In this document: positions 49,782 through 57,230 of the stretch, piece by piece
Layout: the number at the start of each line of letters is the position of its first letter
How positions within the stretch are numbered: the stretch's first letter is position 1
Notes under the pieces: model-generated
What the model was told of the DNA's origin: nothing
Databases searched by the model: none
Seen by the model: only the letters and a program-made list of their open reading frames with translations
From: Micromonospora polyrhachis
Lineage (GTDB): Bacteria > Actinomycetota > Actinomycetes > Mycobacteriales > Micromonosporaceae
DNA length: 64,000 bases
Assembly (NCBI RefSeq): GCF_014203835.1
Contig: NZ_JACHJW010000001.1
Span: 2,108,001-2,172,000, forward strand
Direction: 5' to 3'
Made by a program: the position numbers and the translations under genes

Positions 49782-52700
49782 TCACGCACCGGGGGTTCCG
49801 GTGGGTACCGGGTCACCGAGAACATCGGAGAGTAGTTGGGCGCACCAATCCAGCAACGCCTGGTCGCGCAGTGGCTCGCCGCCGATCCGGCGGGTGCTCG
49901 GCCGGGGCACGCTCACCTGGTCGGTGGCCTGCTTGTAGACCGAGTCCGGGTGGTAGCGCTTGAGCCGTAGCTGCTTCGAGTCGGGCAGCGCCAGCGGCGA
50001 GAAGCGCAGATGCTTGCCCTGCACGGAGACGTCGCTGAGGCCGTACCGGCGGGCGAGTAGGCGGAACCGGGCCACCGCGACCAGGTTCTGCACCGGCTCG
50101 GGCGGGGTGCCGTACCGGTCGGTCATCTCGGCGACGACCTCACGGAGCCGGTTCTCGTCGCGGGCCTCGGCGAGCTTGCGGTACATCTCCAGGCGCAGCC
50201 GTTCGACGCCGACGTAGTCGTGCGGCAGGTGCGCGTCCACCGGCAGGTCGATCTTGACGTCGACCTCCTCCTCCGGCCGCTCGCCCTTGAACGCCTGCAC
50301 CGCCTCGCCGACCATCCGGACGTAGAGGTCGAAGCCGACCCCCTCGATGTGCCCGGACTGCTCGCCGCCGAGCAGGTTGCCCGCGCCTCGGATCTCCAGA
50401 TCCTTCATGGCTACGTACATGCCCGCGCCCAGCTCGGTGTGCTGGGCGATGGTGGCCAGCCGCTCGTGCGCGTGCTCGGTCAGCGGCTTCTCCGGCGGGT
50501 AGAGGAAGTACGCGTACGCCCGCTCCCGACCCCGGCCGACCCGGCCCCGGATCTGGTGCAACTGGGACAGGCCGAGCAGGTCGGCCCGCTCCACGATCAG
50601 CGTGTTGGCGTTCGGGATGTCGATGCCGGACTCGACGATGGTGGTCGAGACCAGGACGTCGTACTCCTTCTCCCAGAAGCCGACCATCACCTTCTCCAAG
50701 GCGTCCTCGCCCATCTGGCCGTGCGCCACCGCCACCCGGGCCTCGGGTACCAGCTCCCGCAGCCGACGAGCGGCCCGGTCGATCGACTCGACCCGGTTGT
50801 GCAGGTAGAAGACCTGGCCGTCACGGAGCAGTTCCCGGTGGATCGCCGCCGCCACCTGCCTGTCGTCGTACGCCCCGACGGAGGTCAGCACCGGGTGCCG
50901 TTCCTCGGGCGGGGTGGCGATGGTGGACATCTCCCGAATCCCGGTGATCGCCATCTCCAGGGTCCGCGGGATCGGGGTGGCCGACATGGTGAGCACGTCC
51001 ACTGCGGTCCGCAGGCCCTTGAGGTGTTCCTTGTGCTCGACGCCGAAGCGCTGCTCCTCGTCGACGATGACCATGCCGAGGGACTTGAACCGGGTGGCCG
51101 ACTGGAGCAGCCGGTGGGTGCCGATCACGATGTCGGCGGTGCCGTTGGCCGCCGCCTCCAGGGTCAGCTCGGCCTCCTTCGGCGTCTGGAACCGGGACAG
51201 CTGCCGGATGCTTATCGGGAACTGCCCCATCCGCTCGGCGAACGTGTTGTAGTGCTGCTGCGCCAGCAGGGTGGTCGGCACCAACACCGCCACCTGCTTG
51301 CCGTCCTGCACCGCCTTGAACGCCGCCCGTACCGCGATCTCGGTCTTGCCGTAACCGACGTCGCCGCAGATCAGCCGGTCCATCGGGGTGGACTGCTCCA
51401 TGTCCCGCTTGACCTCTTCGATCGCCGCGAGCTGGTCCGGCGTCTCCGTGTACGGGAAGGCGTCCTCCAGTTCCCGCTGCCAGGGGGTGTCCGGGCCGAA
51501 CGCGTGCCCCTGGGACGCCTTCCGGGCAGCGTAGAGCTGGATCAGCTGGGCGGCGATCTCCTTGACCGCCTTGCGGGCGCGGGCCTTGGCCTTCTGCCAG
51601 TCGGAGCCGCCCATCTTGTGCAGGGTCGGGGCCTCGCCGCCGACGTACCGGGAGAGCTGGTCGAGCTGGTCGGTCGGCACGAAGAGCCGGTCACCGGGCT
51701 GCCCGCGCTTCGAGGCGGCGTACTCGATGACCAGGTACTCCCGGTCCGCGCCGTTGACCTTGCGCTGCACCATCTCCACGTACCGGCCGATGCCGTGCTG
51801 CTCGTGCACCACGTGGTCGCCGGTCTTCAACTCCAGCGGGTCGATGGTGTTGCGCCGCCGGCTGGGCATCTTGCGCATGTCCCGGGTGGTCGAGCCGCGC
51901 CCACCGGTGATGTCGTTGCCGGTGACGACGGCGAACCGGGATGCCTCGTCGAAAAAACCGTGGTTCAGCGAGCCGCAGGTGATGATCAGCTCGCCGGGTT
52001 TCGGCGCGGCGGTGATCGTCGCGGCGGTCGCCACCCCGAGCCCGGCGTCGCGCAGCACCTCGGCCGCGCGCTGCGCCGGCCCGTGCCCCTCGAAGACCAG
52101 GGCCACCGCCCAGCCGTCTCCGGTCCACCGCTTCAGGTCCTCGACCACCCGGCTGGTTTCGCCGTGATAGAGCGGCGTCGGCTGGGCGGTCAGGGTGACC
52201 GGGATCGTCTCGTCGGGTGTGACACTGACCTGGGCTGGCTCGTCCTCCCAGGGCGCGACAGCCGGTGCAGACTCGGCCTGCACCAGGCCGAACGGGGACA
52301 CCGACCACCAGGGCTGGCCGAGTCGACTCGCGGTGGCGCGTACCTCGGCGAGGGTCTTGAAGGCGGCGGCGCCGAGGTCGATCGGGGCCTGGCCACCGAC
52401 GGCGGCTGCGGCCCAGCTGGCCTGGAGGAACTCCTCCGAGGTACGGACCAGGTCGTGCGCCCGGGTGCGGATCCGCTCCGGGTCGCAGAGCAGTACGTGG
52501 GTGCCCGCCGGCATGCAGTTGGGCAGCAGTTCCAGCGAGTCCGGCCCGATCAGCACCGGGGCCAGCGACTCCATCCCCTCCACCGGGATACCCTCGGCCA
52601 GCTTGTCCAGGATCTCGGCCAGCTCGGGGTGCTGTTCGGCCAGGGCGGCGGCCTTGTCCCGCACGTCGGTGGTGAGCAGCAGTTCCCGGCACGGCGGGGC

Positions 52701-53408
52701 CCAGAGCCGGGGCACCGCGTCGATGGTGCGCTGGTCGGCGACGGCGAAGGTACGGATCTCCTCCACCTCGTCGCCCCAGAACTCGACCCGGGACGGGTGC
52801 TCGTCGGTGGGCGGGAAGACGTCGAGGATGCCGCCGCGCACCGCGTACTCGCCGCGCTTGGTGACCAGGTCCACCCGGGCGTACGCCAGGTCGGTCAGCC
52901 GCCGGGCGATCGTCTCCAGTTCCGCCTCGGCCCCGACGGCGAGCTGGACCGGTTCGAGGTCGCCCAGCCCCTTGAGCTGCGGTTGCAGCACCGAGCGAAC
53001 CGGGGCGACGACCACCCGCAGCGGCCCGCCGCTCTCCTCGATCTCCGGGTGCGCCAGGCGGCGCAGTACGGCCAGCCGGCGGCCCACCGTGTCCGACCGG
53101 GGGGAGAGCCGCTCGTGCGGCAGCGTCTCCCAGGACGGGTAGACCACCACCTGCTCGGCGGGGAGCAGGCTGCCCAGCGCGCTCGCCAGATCGTCGGCCT
53201 CCCGGCTGGTGGCGGTGACGGCCAACACCGGACGACCCGCGCCCCCCTGGGCCGTGTCGGCCGCCACGGCGGCCACGATGAACGGCCGCAGGGACGCCGG
53301 GGCGGTCAGGTCGAGCGCGTCGCCCCGCTCCTTGCGGGCAAAATCACGGGTACGGGCCAGCGCGGAATCGCCGAGGGCCGCGTGGAGCAGACCGGCGAGC
53401 GTCGTCAT
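49782..53408 (-). CDS. mfd: Transcription-repair coupling factor Mfd
   Basis: Mfd removes RNA polymerase stalled at DNA damage and recruits UvrA. The 1208-residue protein shows the full layout: a UvrB-like N-terminal region (residues 1-350), the RNA-polymerase-interacting CarD-like domain near 525-590 ('LKTGDHVVHEQHGIGRYVEMVQRKVNGADREYLVIEYA'), a RecG-like translocase with Walker A 'ICGDVGYGKTEIAVRAA' (about 678) and 'DEEQRFGVEHKE' (about 783). Motif VI is 'QLHQIRGRVGRGRERAYAYF', and the TRCF C-terminal domain is complete. No truncation or frameshift is seen. Confidence 0.97.
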   Translation of the reverse strand: MTTLAGLLHAALGDSALARTRDFARKERGDALDLTAPASLRPFIVAAVAADTAQGGAGRPVLAVTATSREADDLASALGSLLPAEQVVVYPSWETLPHERLSPRSDTVGRRLAVLRRLAHPEIEESGGPLRVVVAPVRSVLQPQLKGLGDLEPVQLAVGAEAELETIARRLTDLAYARVDLVTKRGEYAVRGGILDVFPPTDEHPSRVEFWGDEVEEIRTFAVADQRTIDAVPRLWAPPCRELLLTTDVRDKAAALAEQHPELAEILDKLAEGIPVEGMESLAPVLIGPDSLELLPNCMPAGTHVLLCDPERIRTRAHDLVRTSEEFLQASWAAAAVGGQAPIDLGAAAFKTLAEVRATASRLGQPWWSVSPFGLVQAESAPAVAPWEDEPAQVSVTPDETIPVTLTAQPTPLYHGETSRVVEDLKRWTGDGWAVALVFEGHGPAQRAAEVLRDAGLGVATAATITAAPKPGELIITCGSLNHGFFDEASRFAVVTGNDITGGRGSTTRDMRKMPSRRRNTIDPLELKTGDHVVHEQHGIGRYVEMVQRKVNGADREYLVIEYAASKRGQPGDRLFVPTDQLDQLSRYVGGEAPTLHKMGGSDWQKAKARARKAVKEIAAQLIQLYAARKASQGHAFGPDTPWQRELEDAFPYTETPDQLAAIEEVKRDMEQSTPMDRLICGDVGYGKTEIAVRAAFKAVQDGKQVAVLVPTTLLAQQHYNTFAERMGQFPISIRQLSRFQTPKEAELTLEAAANGTADIVIGTHRLLQSATRFKSLGMVIVDEEQRFGVEHKEHLKGLRTAVDVLTMSATPIPRTLEMAITGIREMSTIATPPEERHPVLTSVGAYDDRQVAAAIHRELLRDGQVFYLHNRVESIDRAARRLRELVPEARVAVAHGQMGEDALEKVMVGFWEKEYDVLVSTTIVESGIDIPNANTLIVERADLLGLSQLHQIRGRVGRGRERAYAYFLYPPEKPLTEHAHERLATIAQHTELGAGMYVAMKDLEIRGAGNLLGGEQSGHIEGVGFDLYVRMVGEAVQAFKGERPEEEVDVKIDLPVDAHLPHDYVGVERLRLEMYRKLAEARDENRLREVVAEMTDRYGTPPEPVQNLVAVARFRLLARRYGLSDVSVQGKHLRFSPLALPDSKQLRLKRYHPDSVYKQATDQVSVPRPSTRRIGGEPLRDQALLDWCAQLLSDVLGDPVPTGTPGA

Positions 53409-53508
53409 CGATCACAACCTCTGCATGCGCACGACAATCACCCCGCCTCCGGCCGGTACGGGGGTAAGCCGGCCGGGCAGAGCGGGGAAGGTGAACCTTT
53501 CCACCCTA

Positions 53509-53561
53509 TCGCCGTACGGCGATCATGCCGGCATGCTTGCCCGTGTGACGGAACACGTGGA
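53509..53561 (+). repeat. 53-base repeat, copy A
   Basis: TCGCCGTACGGCGATC, then ATGCCGGCATGCTTGCCC, then a GTGTGACGGAACACGTGGA-like tail. It matches copy B at 55027-55078 except for one inserted base and two substitutions. It includes the palindromes TCGCCGTACGGCGA and ATGCCGGCAT. An ATG at 53533 opens a 19-codon frame (MLARVTEHV...) that parallels the start of the gene after copy B. Confidence 0.85.
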
Positions 53562-53645
53562 CGCGGCAGCCCAAGAAACCGGTGGCCGGTGAACCGGCGG
53601 ATCTGTCACCCTGCCGCACATGGCTGAAGTAGCAGCAGCGCCGCG

Positions 53646-54965
53646 ATGAGTTTCGAAGAGGGCGACAAATCGCCCGAGTGGCGCTACGCGTCGTACCGCA
53701 CTGTGCGCGGCGCGCTGCAACGAGGCGTGGCTGCTGCGGTAGCCCGGCTACGTGACCGACCGGGACCGGCACAACTGGTCTACGAGTGCACCAGCCGTGA
53801 CACCCGTTGGGATTGGCAGGTCGACGACCGCTACACCTATCTGGCCCGGCTACTGCGTGACCTGCGCCTCGATCCGGCTCCCCTGGTCGCGCAACTTCGG
53901 GCCTGCGGTCCGTACCGGCCCTGGCCCCAACCGGATCCCACGGACGACGACAACCAGTTCAATCTCGCGGTCGGGATCCTGGAGACACTGGCCCGCGCCG
54001 GCGACACGCAGGCCCGCGCGGCACTGCGGGCATACGTCCGCGACGGCATTCGCTGGATCGATGTCCTGGAGGCGCTGACCGACGAGTGGCCCGTCGAGTG
54101 GTGGGATGACCTCTGGGAGGTCGCCGCCAAGCGCATCTCCGCCGCCGACGCGGCAGAACTGTTGATCAAGGGGGAGCCGTGGCAACGCTGGCGCGGTCGC
54201 GACGTTCGACTCGATGCTGTGCTCGACGCCGCTGACCGCACCCGGCCCTCGACCGATCGTCGTCGGATCGACCTGGCCACGGCATCCGACGCTGAACTGG
54301 TTGCCGCCCTGCGGGCGGCAGTAGACACCAATCCGCGCAGCGCGGGAGCCGTACTCTGGCAGATCCGACGCCGGGGACGTCCCGTACCGGAACTCCTCGA
54401 CCTCATCGAACACCTGGCACCGGCACGGCCGGCGGGCCTGCTCGGCGCGCTGCGTCTACTCGGCCCCCTGGGCGTCCCGGCGGCTAGGCGGTGGGCCGCC
54501 GATGCCGAGCACCCGCTGTTCCACCACGCCCCGGACCTGCTCGCCGCGTACGGCGACGGGCAGGACATCCCGGTGCTACTCGCCGCCCTCGACCAGCTCA
54601 CCGACCGGTGGTGCGGTTACGACCGCCTGACCGAGGGCCTCGCCCGAATCCTCGCCGGCTCGCCGCCGGCCGCACACGCCGACACCCAGGTAAGGCTGGT
54701 CCGCCAGTTGCGCTGGCTGACCATCGCCTCACCACACTCGTACGAGCGAGCCAGCTATCTGCGCAGTCTGCTGCTCCTGGACCCGCAGCGCACGACGGAT
54801 GCGCTGCCGATCCATCTGCTCGACTGCGAGCCCGAGGTGCGGCTGTTGGCCGCCCAGCACGCTCCGCTCACCGAACACGCCCAGCGCTGGTTGGCCGAGT
54901 TACGCGACGACCCCATCGAAGAGGAAAAGGTCCGGCGCGCTGCGGCCGACCGGGTCAATCGCTGA
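53646..54965 (+). CDS. Helical-repeat hypothetical protein (439 aa)
   Basis: This 439-residue soluble protein consists of repeated helical hairpins rich in Leu, Ala, Arg and Trp ('LLRDLRLDPAPLVAQLRACGPYRPW', 'LLGALRLLGPLGVPAARRWAADAEHPLF', 'HLLDCEPEVRLLAAQHAPLTEHAQRWLAEL'). This suggests a HEAT- or ARM-like solenoid used for protein binding. There is no catalytic motif. The start ATG at 53646 gives MSFEEGDKSPEWRYASYRTV. The gene stands exactly between two near-identical 53-base repeats, with no partner on its strand. Not recognised. Confidence 0.65.
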   Translation: MSFEEGDKSPEWRYASYRTVRGALQRGVAAAVARLRDRPGPAQLVYECTSRDTRWDWQVDDRYTYLARLLRDLRLDPAPLVAQLRACGPYRPWPQPDPTDDDNQFNLAVGILETLARAGDTQARAALRAYVRDGIRWIDVLEALTDEWPVEWWDDLWEVAAKRISAADAAELLIKGEPWQRWRGRDVRLDAVLDAADRTRPSTDRRRIDLATASDAELVAALRAAVDTNPRSAGAVLWQIRRRGRPVPELLDLIEHLAPARPAGLLGALRLLGPLGVPAARRWAADAEHPLFHHAPDLLAAYGDGQDIPVLLAALDQLTDRWCGYDRLTEGLARILAGSPPAAHADTQVRLVRQLRWLTIASPHSYERASYLRSLLLLDPQRTTDALPIHLLDCEPEVRLLAAQHAPLTEHAQRWLAELRDDPIEEEKVRRAAADRVNR

Positions 54966-55026
54966 GCCACCCCACCCGCCCAGGTTCGCCCCCGTGGCGT
55001 CGCGACCAGCGGACACAACTGCCCTG

Positions 55027-55078
55027 TCGCCGTACGGCGATCTGCCGGCATGCTTGCCCATGTGACAGAACACGTGGA
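55027..55078 (+). repeat. 53-base repeat, copy B
   Basis: This is the second copy of the repeat at 53509-53561, one base shorter. It covers the presumed start of the cyclase-fusion gene (ATG at 55050, or GTG at 55062). Confidence 0.85.
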
Positions 55079-56030
55079 ACCGACACCGGGGCAGACGGAA
55101 ACGGCACAGTGGCGGGCGCAGTTCGACGCGGAGGTCAGCTTTGCCAACGGTGGCGGACTTCGCACGGAGGGCTTTCGGCTGGACATTCCGGGCACGACGA
55201 TCGAGGGTACGACGATCGGCGACGACGAGTTGGCGGCGCTCTTCGTCCGCCATCTCGGGCTACTGATGGTGGCCGAGGTGCGGATCAGCAACAAGACGAT
55301 CATCCAGGAGGCACACAAGGGTGGCCGGGGCGTGACTGCCTCACCCAGTGTCGGGGCTCGTCGCATGATCGAGTTGAGTCACGTCATCCGGGACGGGATG
55401 GTCACCCTGCCGGGCTTCCCGGCACCCCGGATCACCGACTGGATGAGCTGGGCGGACTCCCGTGCGCGGTACGCACCGGGCACCGAGTTCCAGATCGGCC
55501 GGATCGACATGATCGCCAACACCGGCACGTACGTGGACACGCCCGGACACCGCTGGGCGGGGCAGGTTGACCTGGCCGGCGTGCCGCTGGACCGCCTCGC
55601 CGACCTGCCCGGCATCGTCGTACGGGTGCCGGCCGGGACGCGCGCCGTCGACCGGCTGATGCTCGCCCCGTACGAGGTGGCTGGTCGGGCGGTGCTGCTG
55701 CACACCGGGTGGAACGAACACTTCGACACCGATCGGTACGGCTCGCCGGAGCACCCGTACCTGACCGGGGACGGCGCGCAGTGGCTGGTCGAGGCGGGTG
55801 CGGCGCTGGTCGGCATCGACTCGATCAACATTGACGACATGGGCCCGGCGTCGGCCGGGACCCGACCGGCGCACAGCGCCCTGTTGGCGGCCGGCATCCC
55901 GATCGTCGAGCACCTGCGCGGGTTGGGCCAGTTGCCGCCGGACGGGTTCCGGTTCACCGCCGCACCGCCTCTGGTCGCCGGGATGGGCACCTTCCCCGTA
56001 CGGGCCTTCGCCGTGCTCGACTCCGCCTGA
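55050..56030 (+). CDS. Cyclase-family protein fused to an N-terminal small domain
   Basis: One uninterrupted frame of 326 residues joins two parts. Residues 1-95 form a small domain ('AQFDAEVSFANGGGLRTEGFRLDIPG ... LAALFVRHLGLLMVAEVRISNKTIIQEAHKGG'), which I associate from memory with separate short actinobacterial proteins. From Met106 (55365) runs a cyclase-family (kynurenine-formamidase-like) hydrolase: 'IELSHVIRDGMVTLPGFPAPRITDWMSW', 'IANTGTYVDTPGHRW' and 'LVGIDSINIDDM'. The usual HxGTHxDxPxH metal motif reads NTGTYVDTPGH, so two histidines are replaced, as in a divergent subgroup. The start (55050 or 55062) lies in repeat copy B. An internal 15-base duplication adds a GTTIE unit. Alternatives are a frameshift between two genes or internal initiation at 55365. 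Confidence 0.75.
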   Translation: MLAHVTEHVEPTPGQTETAQWRAQFDAEVSFANGGGLRTEGFRLDIPGTTIEGTTIGDDELAALFVRHLGLLMVAEVRISNKTIIQEAHKGGRGVTASPSVGARRMIELSHVIRDGMVTLPGFPAPRITDWMSWADSRARYAPGTEFQIGRIDMIANTGTYVDTPGHRWAGQVDLAGVPLDRLADLPGIVVRVPAGTRAVDRLMLAPYEVAGRAVLLHTGWNEHFDTDRYGSPEHPYLTGDGAQWLVEAGAALVGIDSINIDDMGPASAGTRPAHSALLAAGIPIVEHLRGLGQLPPDGFRFTAAPPLVAGMGTFPVRAFAVLDSA

Positions 56031-56052
56031 TCGTCGCTTGATCTCTGGGTTT

Positions 56053-56094
56053 GTGTGCATCCATTGCTGTCCCACAGCAGCAATGGATGCACAC
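56053..56094. terminator. Perfect 17-base-stem hairpin
   Basis: GTGTGCATCCATTGCTG (56053-56069) and CAGCAATGGATGCACAC (56078-56094) pair perfectly around TCCCACAG. It lies 22 bases past the cyclase stop. No U-tract is present on either strand, so a bidirectional terminator is likely, an operator possible. Confidence 0.65.
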
Positions 56095-56111
56095 GGACCA
56101 GTCAGGAAACC

Positions 56112-56327
56112 TCAAGCGGCCCGAGGTAGCTGGGTCTCGGACTGCCGCAGCAGGGCTTGGAGGAGGGACGGAAGGGCTTGCGACTGCGCCAGGTCGATCG
56201 GCCACCGCTCGATGTCCGCACCGACGGAGAGTTCCAGCATGATTCCGCCAACTAGGAGCGACGCCGCCTGCTCTTCCGCTGGCAGCCCGGGTTCGCGTGC
56301 ACGTTGGTTGCTGCTGTCGACACACAC
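56112..56327 (-). pseudogene. Possible C-terminal remnant of a TetR-like regulator
   Basis: A 71-codon frame (ATG at 56327) reads 'EPGLPAEEQAASLLVGGIMLELSVGADIERWPIDLAQSQALPSLLQALL'. It has the hydrophobic periodicity of a TetR ligand-domain C-terminus but no DNA-binding part. It follows the intact TetR gene by 16 bases on the same strand. It may be the stump of an older duplicate or a real small gene. Confidence 0.35.
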
Positions 56328-56342
56328 AAGTTCAGTCGGGCA

Positions 56343-57029
56343 TTACGTCGAGGTCAGGTGTATGTGGTGCGCTCCGGCAGGACCGGGATGCACCTGCTCC
56401 ATCGCCTCGCTGTGGGCCACCAGCGCCGGGTAGTCCACGGCCGCACCCCGCAACAGCGTCTCGATGGCGCTCTCGGCCTCGGCGTCGGTCAGGTGCTCCC
56501 GGCCGAAGAGGGCGCGATAGTGCACCAGCGCACCCACGATGTCGAGCAACTGGTCCCGGTCGGCGTCCGCCCGCAGGTCCCCGCGCGTGATGGCCCGATC
56601 GAGTGTGCGGCCGACGGCCTGACGGGACGGTTCGACGACCGTCTCCAGGTAGCGTGCCTGCAGCGCCGGGTCCGGCGCGCACTCGGCGTAGAGGGAGCTG
56701 AGCACCTCTGGGCGAATCGTGCGGTAGGCAGCCAGGAAGACGTTGAAGCTCTCCGCTAGGTCGCACAGCGTGCAGCCGGTGTCTGGCGGCGCGGGTACGG
56801 CCAGCCGGCTGGCGATGGCGGCGAGCGCAAGTGGCGCCCGTCCCGACCATCGGCGGTAGATCGCCGGTCGCGAGGTGCCGGCCCGGCGGGCCACCTCCTC
56901 CAGCGACAGCCCGGGGTAGCCCGTCTCGTCGAGCACCTCCAGCGTGGCCGCGAGGACAGCGTCGTCGATTTGGGGGTTGCGGGGTCGCCCGCCGCTGCCC
57001 CCGGCTGCGGACCTGCGCGGTTGAGACAT
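56343..57029 (-). CDS. TetR family regulator next to efflux pump
   Basis: This 228-residue TetR regulator has HTH residues 20-65 ('DDAVLAATLEVLDETGYPGLSLEEVARRAGTSRPAIYRRWSGRAPLALAAI') and a TetR_C-type ligand domain ('LETVVEPSRQAVGRTLDRAITRGDLRADADRDQLLDIVGALVHYRALFGREHL'). It is divergent from a DHA2 efflux gene. Inverted ATTACG/CGTAAT sites lie between them, so it most likely represses the pump until a substrate binds. The N-terminus is Ser/Gly/Arg-rich. Confidence 0.9.
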   Translation of the reverse strand: MSQPRRSAAGGSGGRPRNPQIDDAVLAATLEVLDETGYPGLSLEEVARRAGTSRPAIYRRWSGRAPLALAAIASRLAVPAPPDTGCTLCDLAESFNVFLAAYRTIRPEVLSSLYAECAPDPALQARYLETVVEPSRQAVGRTLDRAITRGDLRADADRDQLLDIVGALVHYRALFGREHLTDAEAESAIETLLRGAAVDYPALVAHSEAMEQVHPGPAGAHHIHLTST

Positions 57030-57115
57030 GCGGCCCAGGCTAACCCACGATTACACACCAGTACGTAATGAAATCTTCACCAAAAGTGAGGAGGCATTAC
57101 CTCTTCCCCCCTTAC

Positions 57116-57135
57116 ATTACGTATCGTATCGTAAT
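57116..57135. promoter_or_regulatory. Candidate TetR operator of the efflux module
   Basis: ATTACGTATCGTATCGTAAT is an imperfect palindrome (ATTACG...CGTAAT) in an AT-rich strip. A further half-site, TACGTAAT, lies at 57062-57069. Its position between the TetR and MFS genes supports operator function. Confidence 0.6.
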
Positions 57136-57161
57136 CTAAATCTCTGGGAGGGGCCTCACTG

Positions 57162-57230
57162 ATGTCAAGCACGACGAACCGGCTCGAAGGCCGCACGATC
57201 CGCCTGGCTCGAACGGGGGACGCGCAGTGA
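57162..57230 (+). CDS. 22-codon leader ORF coupled to the MFS gene
   Basis: The ATG at 57162 follows GGGAGGGG by eight bases, the best ribosome-binding site in the region. The 22 codons start MSSTTNRLEGRTIRLARTGD and end in a TGA that overlaps the MFS start codon as GTGA. This arrangement suggests translational coupling or attenuation of pump expression. No family is known for so short a product. Confidence 0.5.
   Translation: MSSTTNRLEGRTIRLARTGDAQ

Larger units (their letters stand above)
56031..56342. other. Intergenic region with long hairpin and gene remnant
   Basis: This gap between the cyclase gene and the minus-strand TetR gene has a 17-base perfect hairpin (56053-56094). A 71-codon minus-strand frame at 56112-56327 may be a regulator remnant. 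Confidence 0.5.

Noticed and set aside
50220-53627. A plus-strand open frame of over 1100 codons
   Set aside because: It lies antisense to the complete mfd gene. Its composition (Gly, Arg, Leu, His, Val) is that of a GC-rich complement, with no domain or ribosome-binding site.
53646-54965. Helical-repeat gene flanked by direct repeats considered as a transposon
   Set aside because: No transposase motif, terminal inverted repeats or short target duplication is seen; the flanking repeats look like duplicated start regions.
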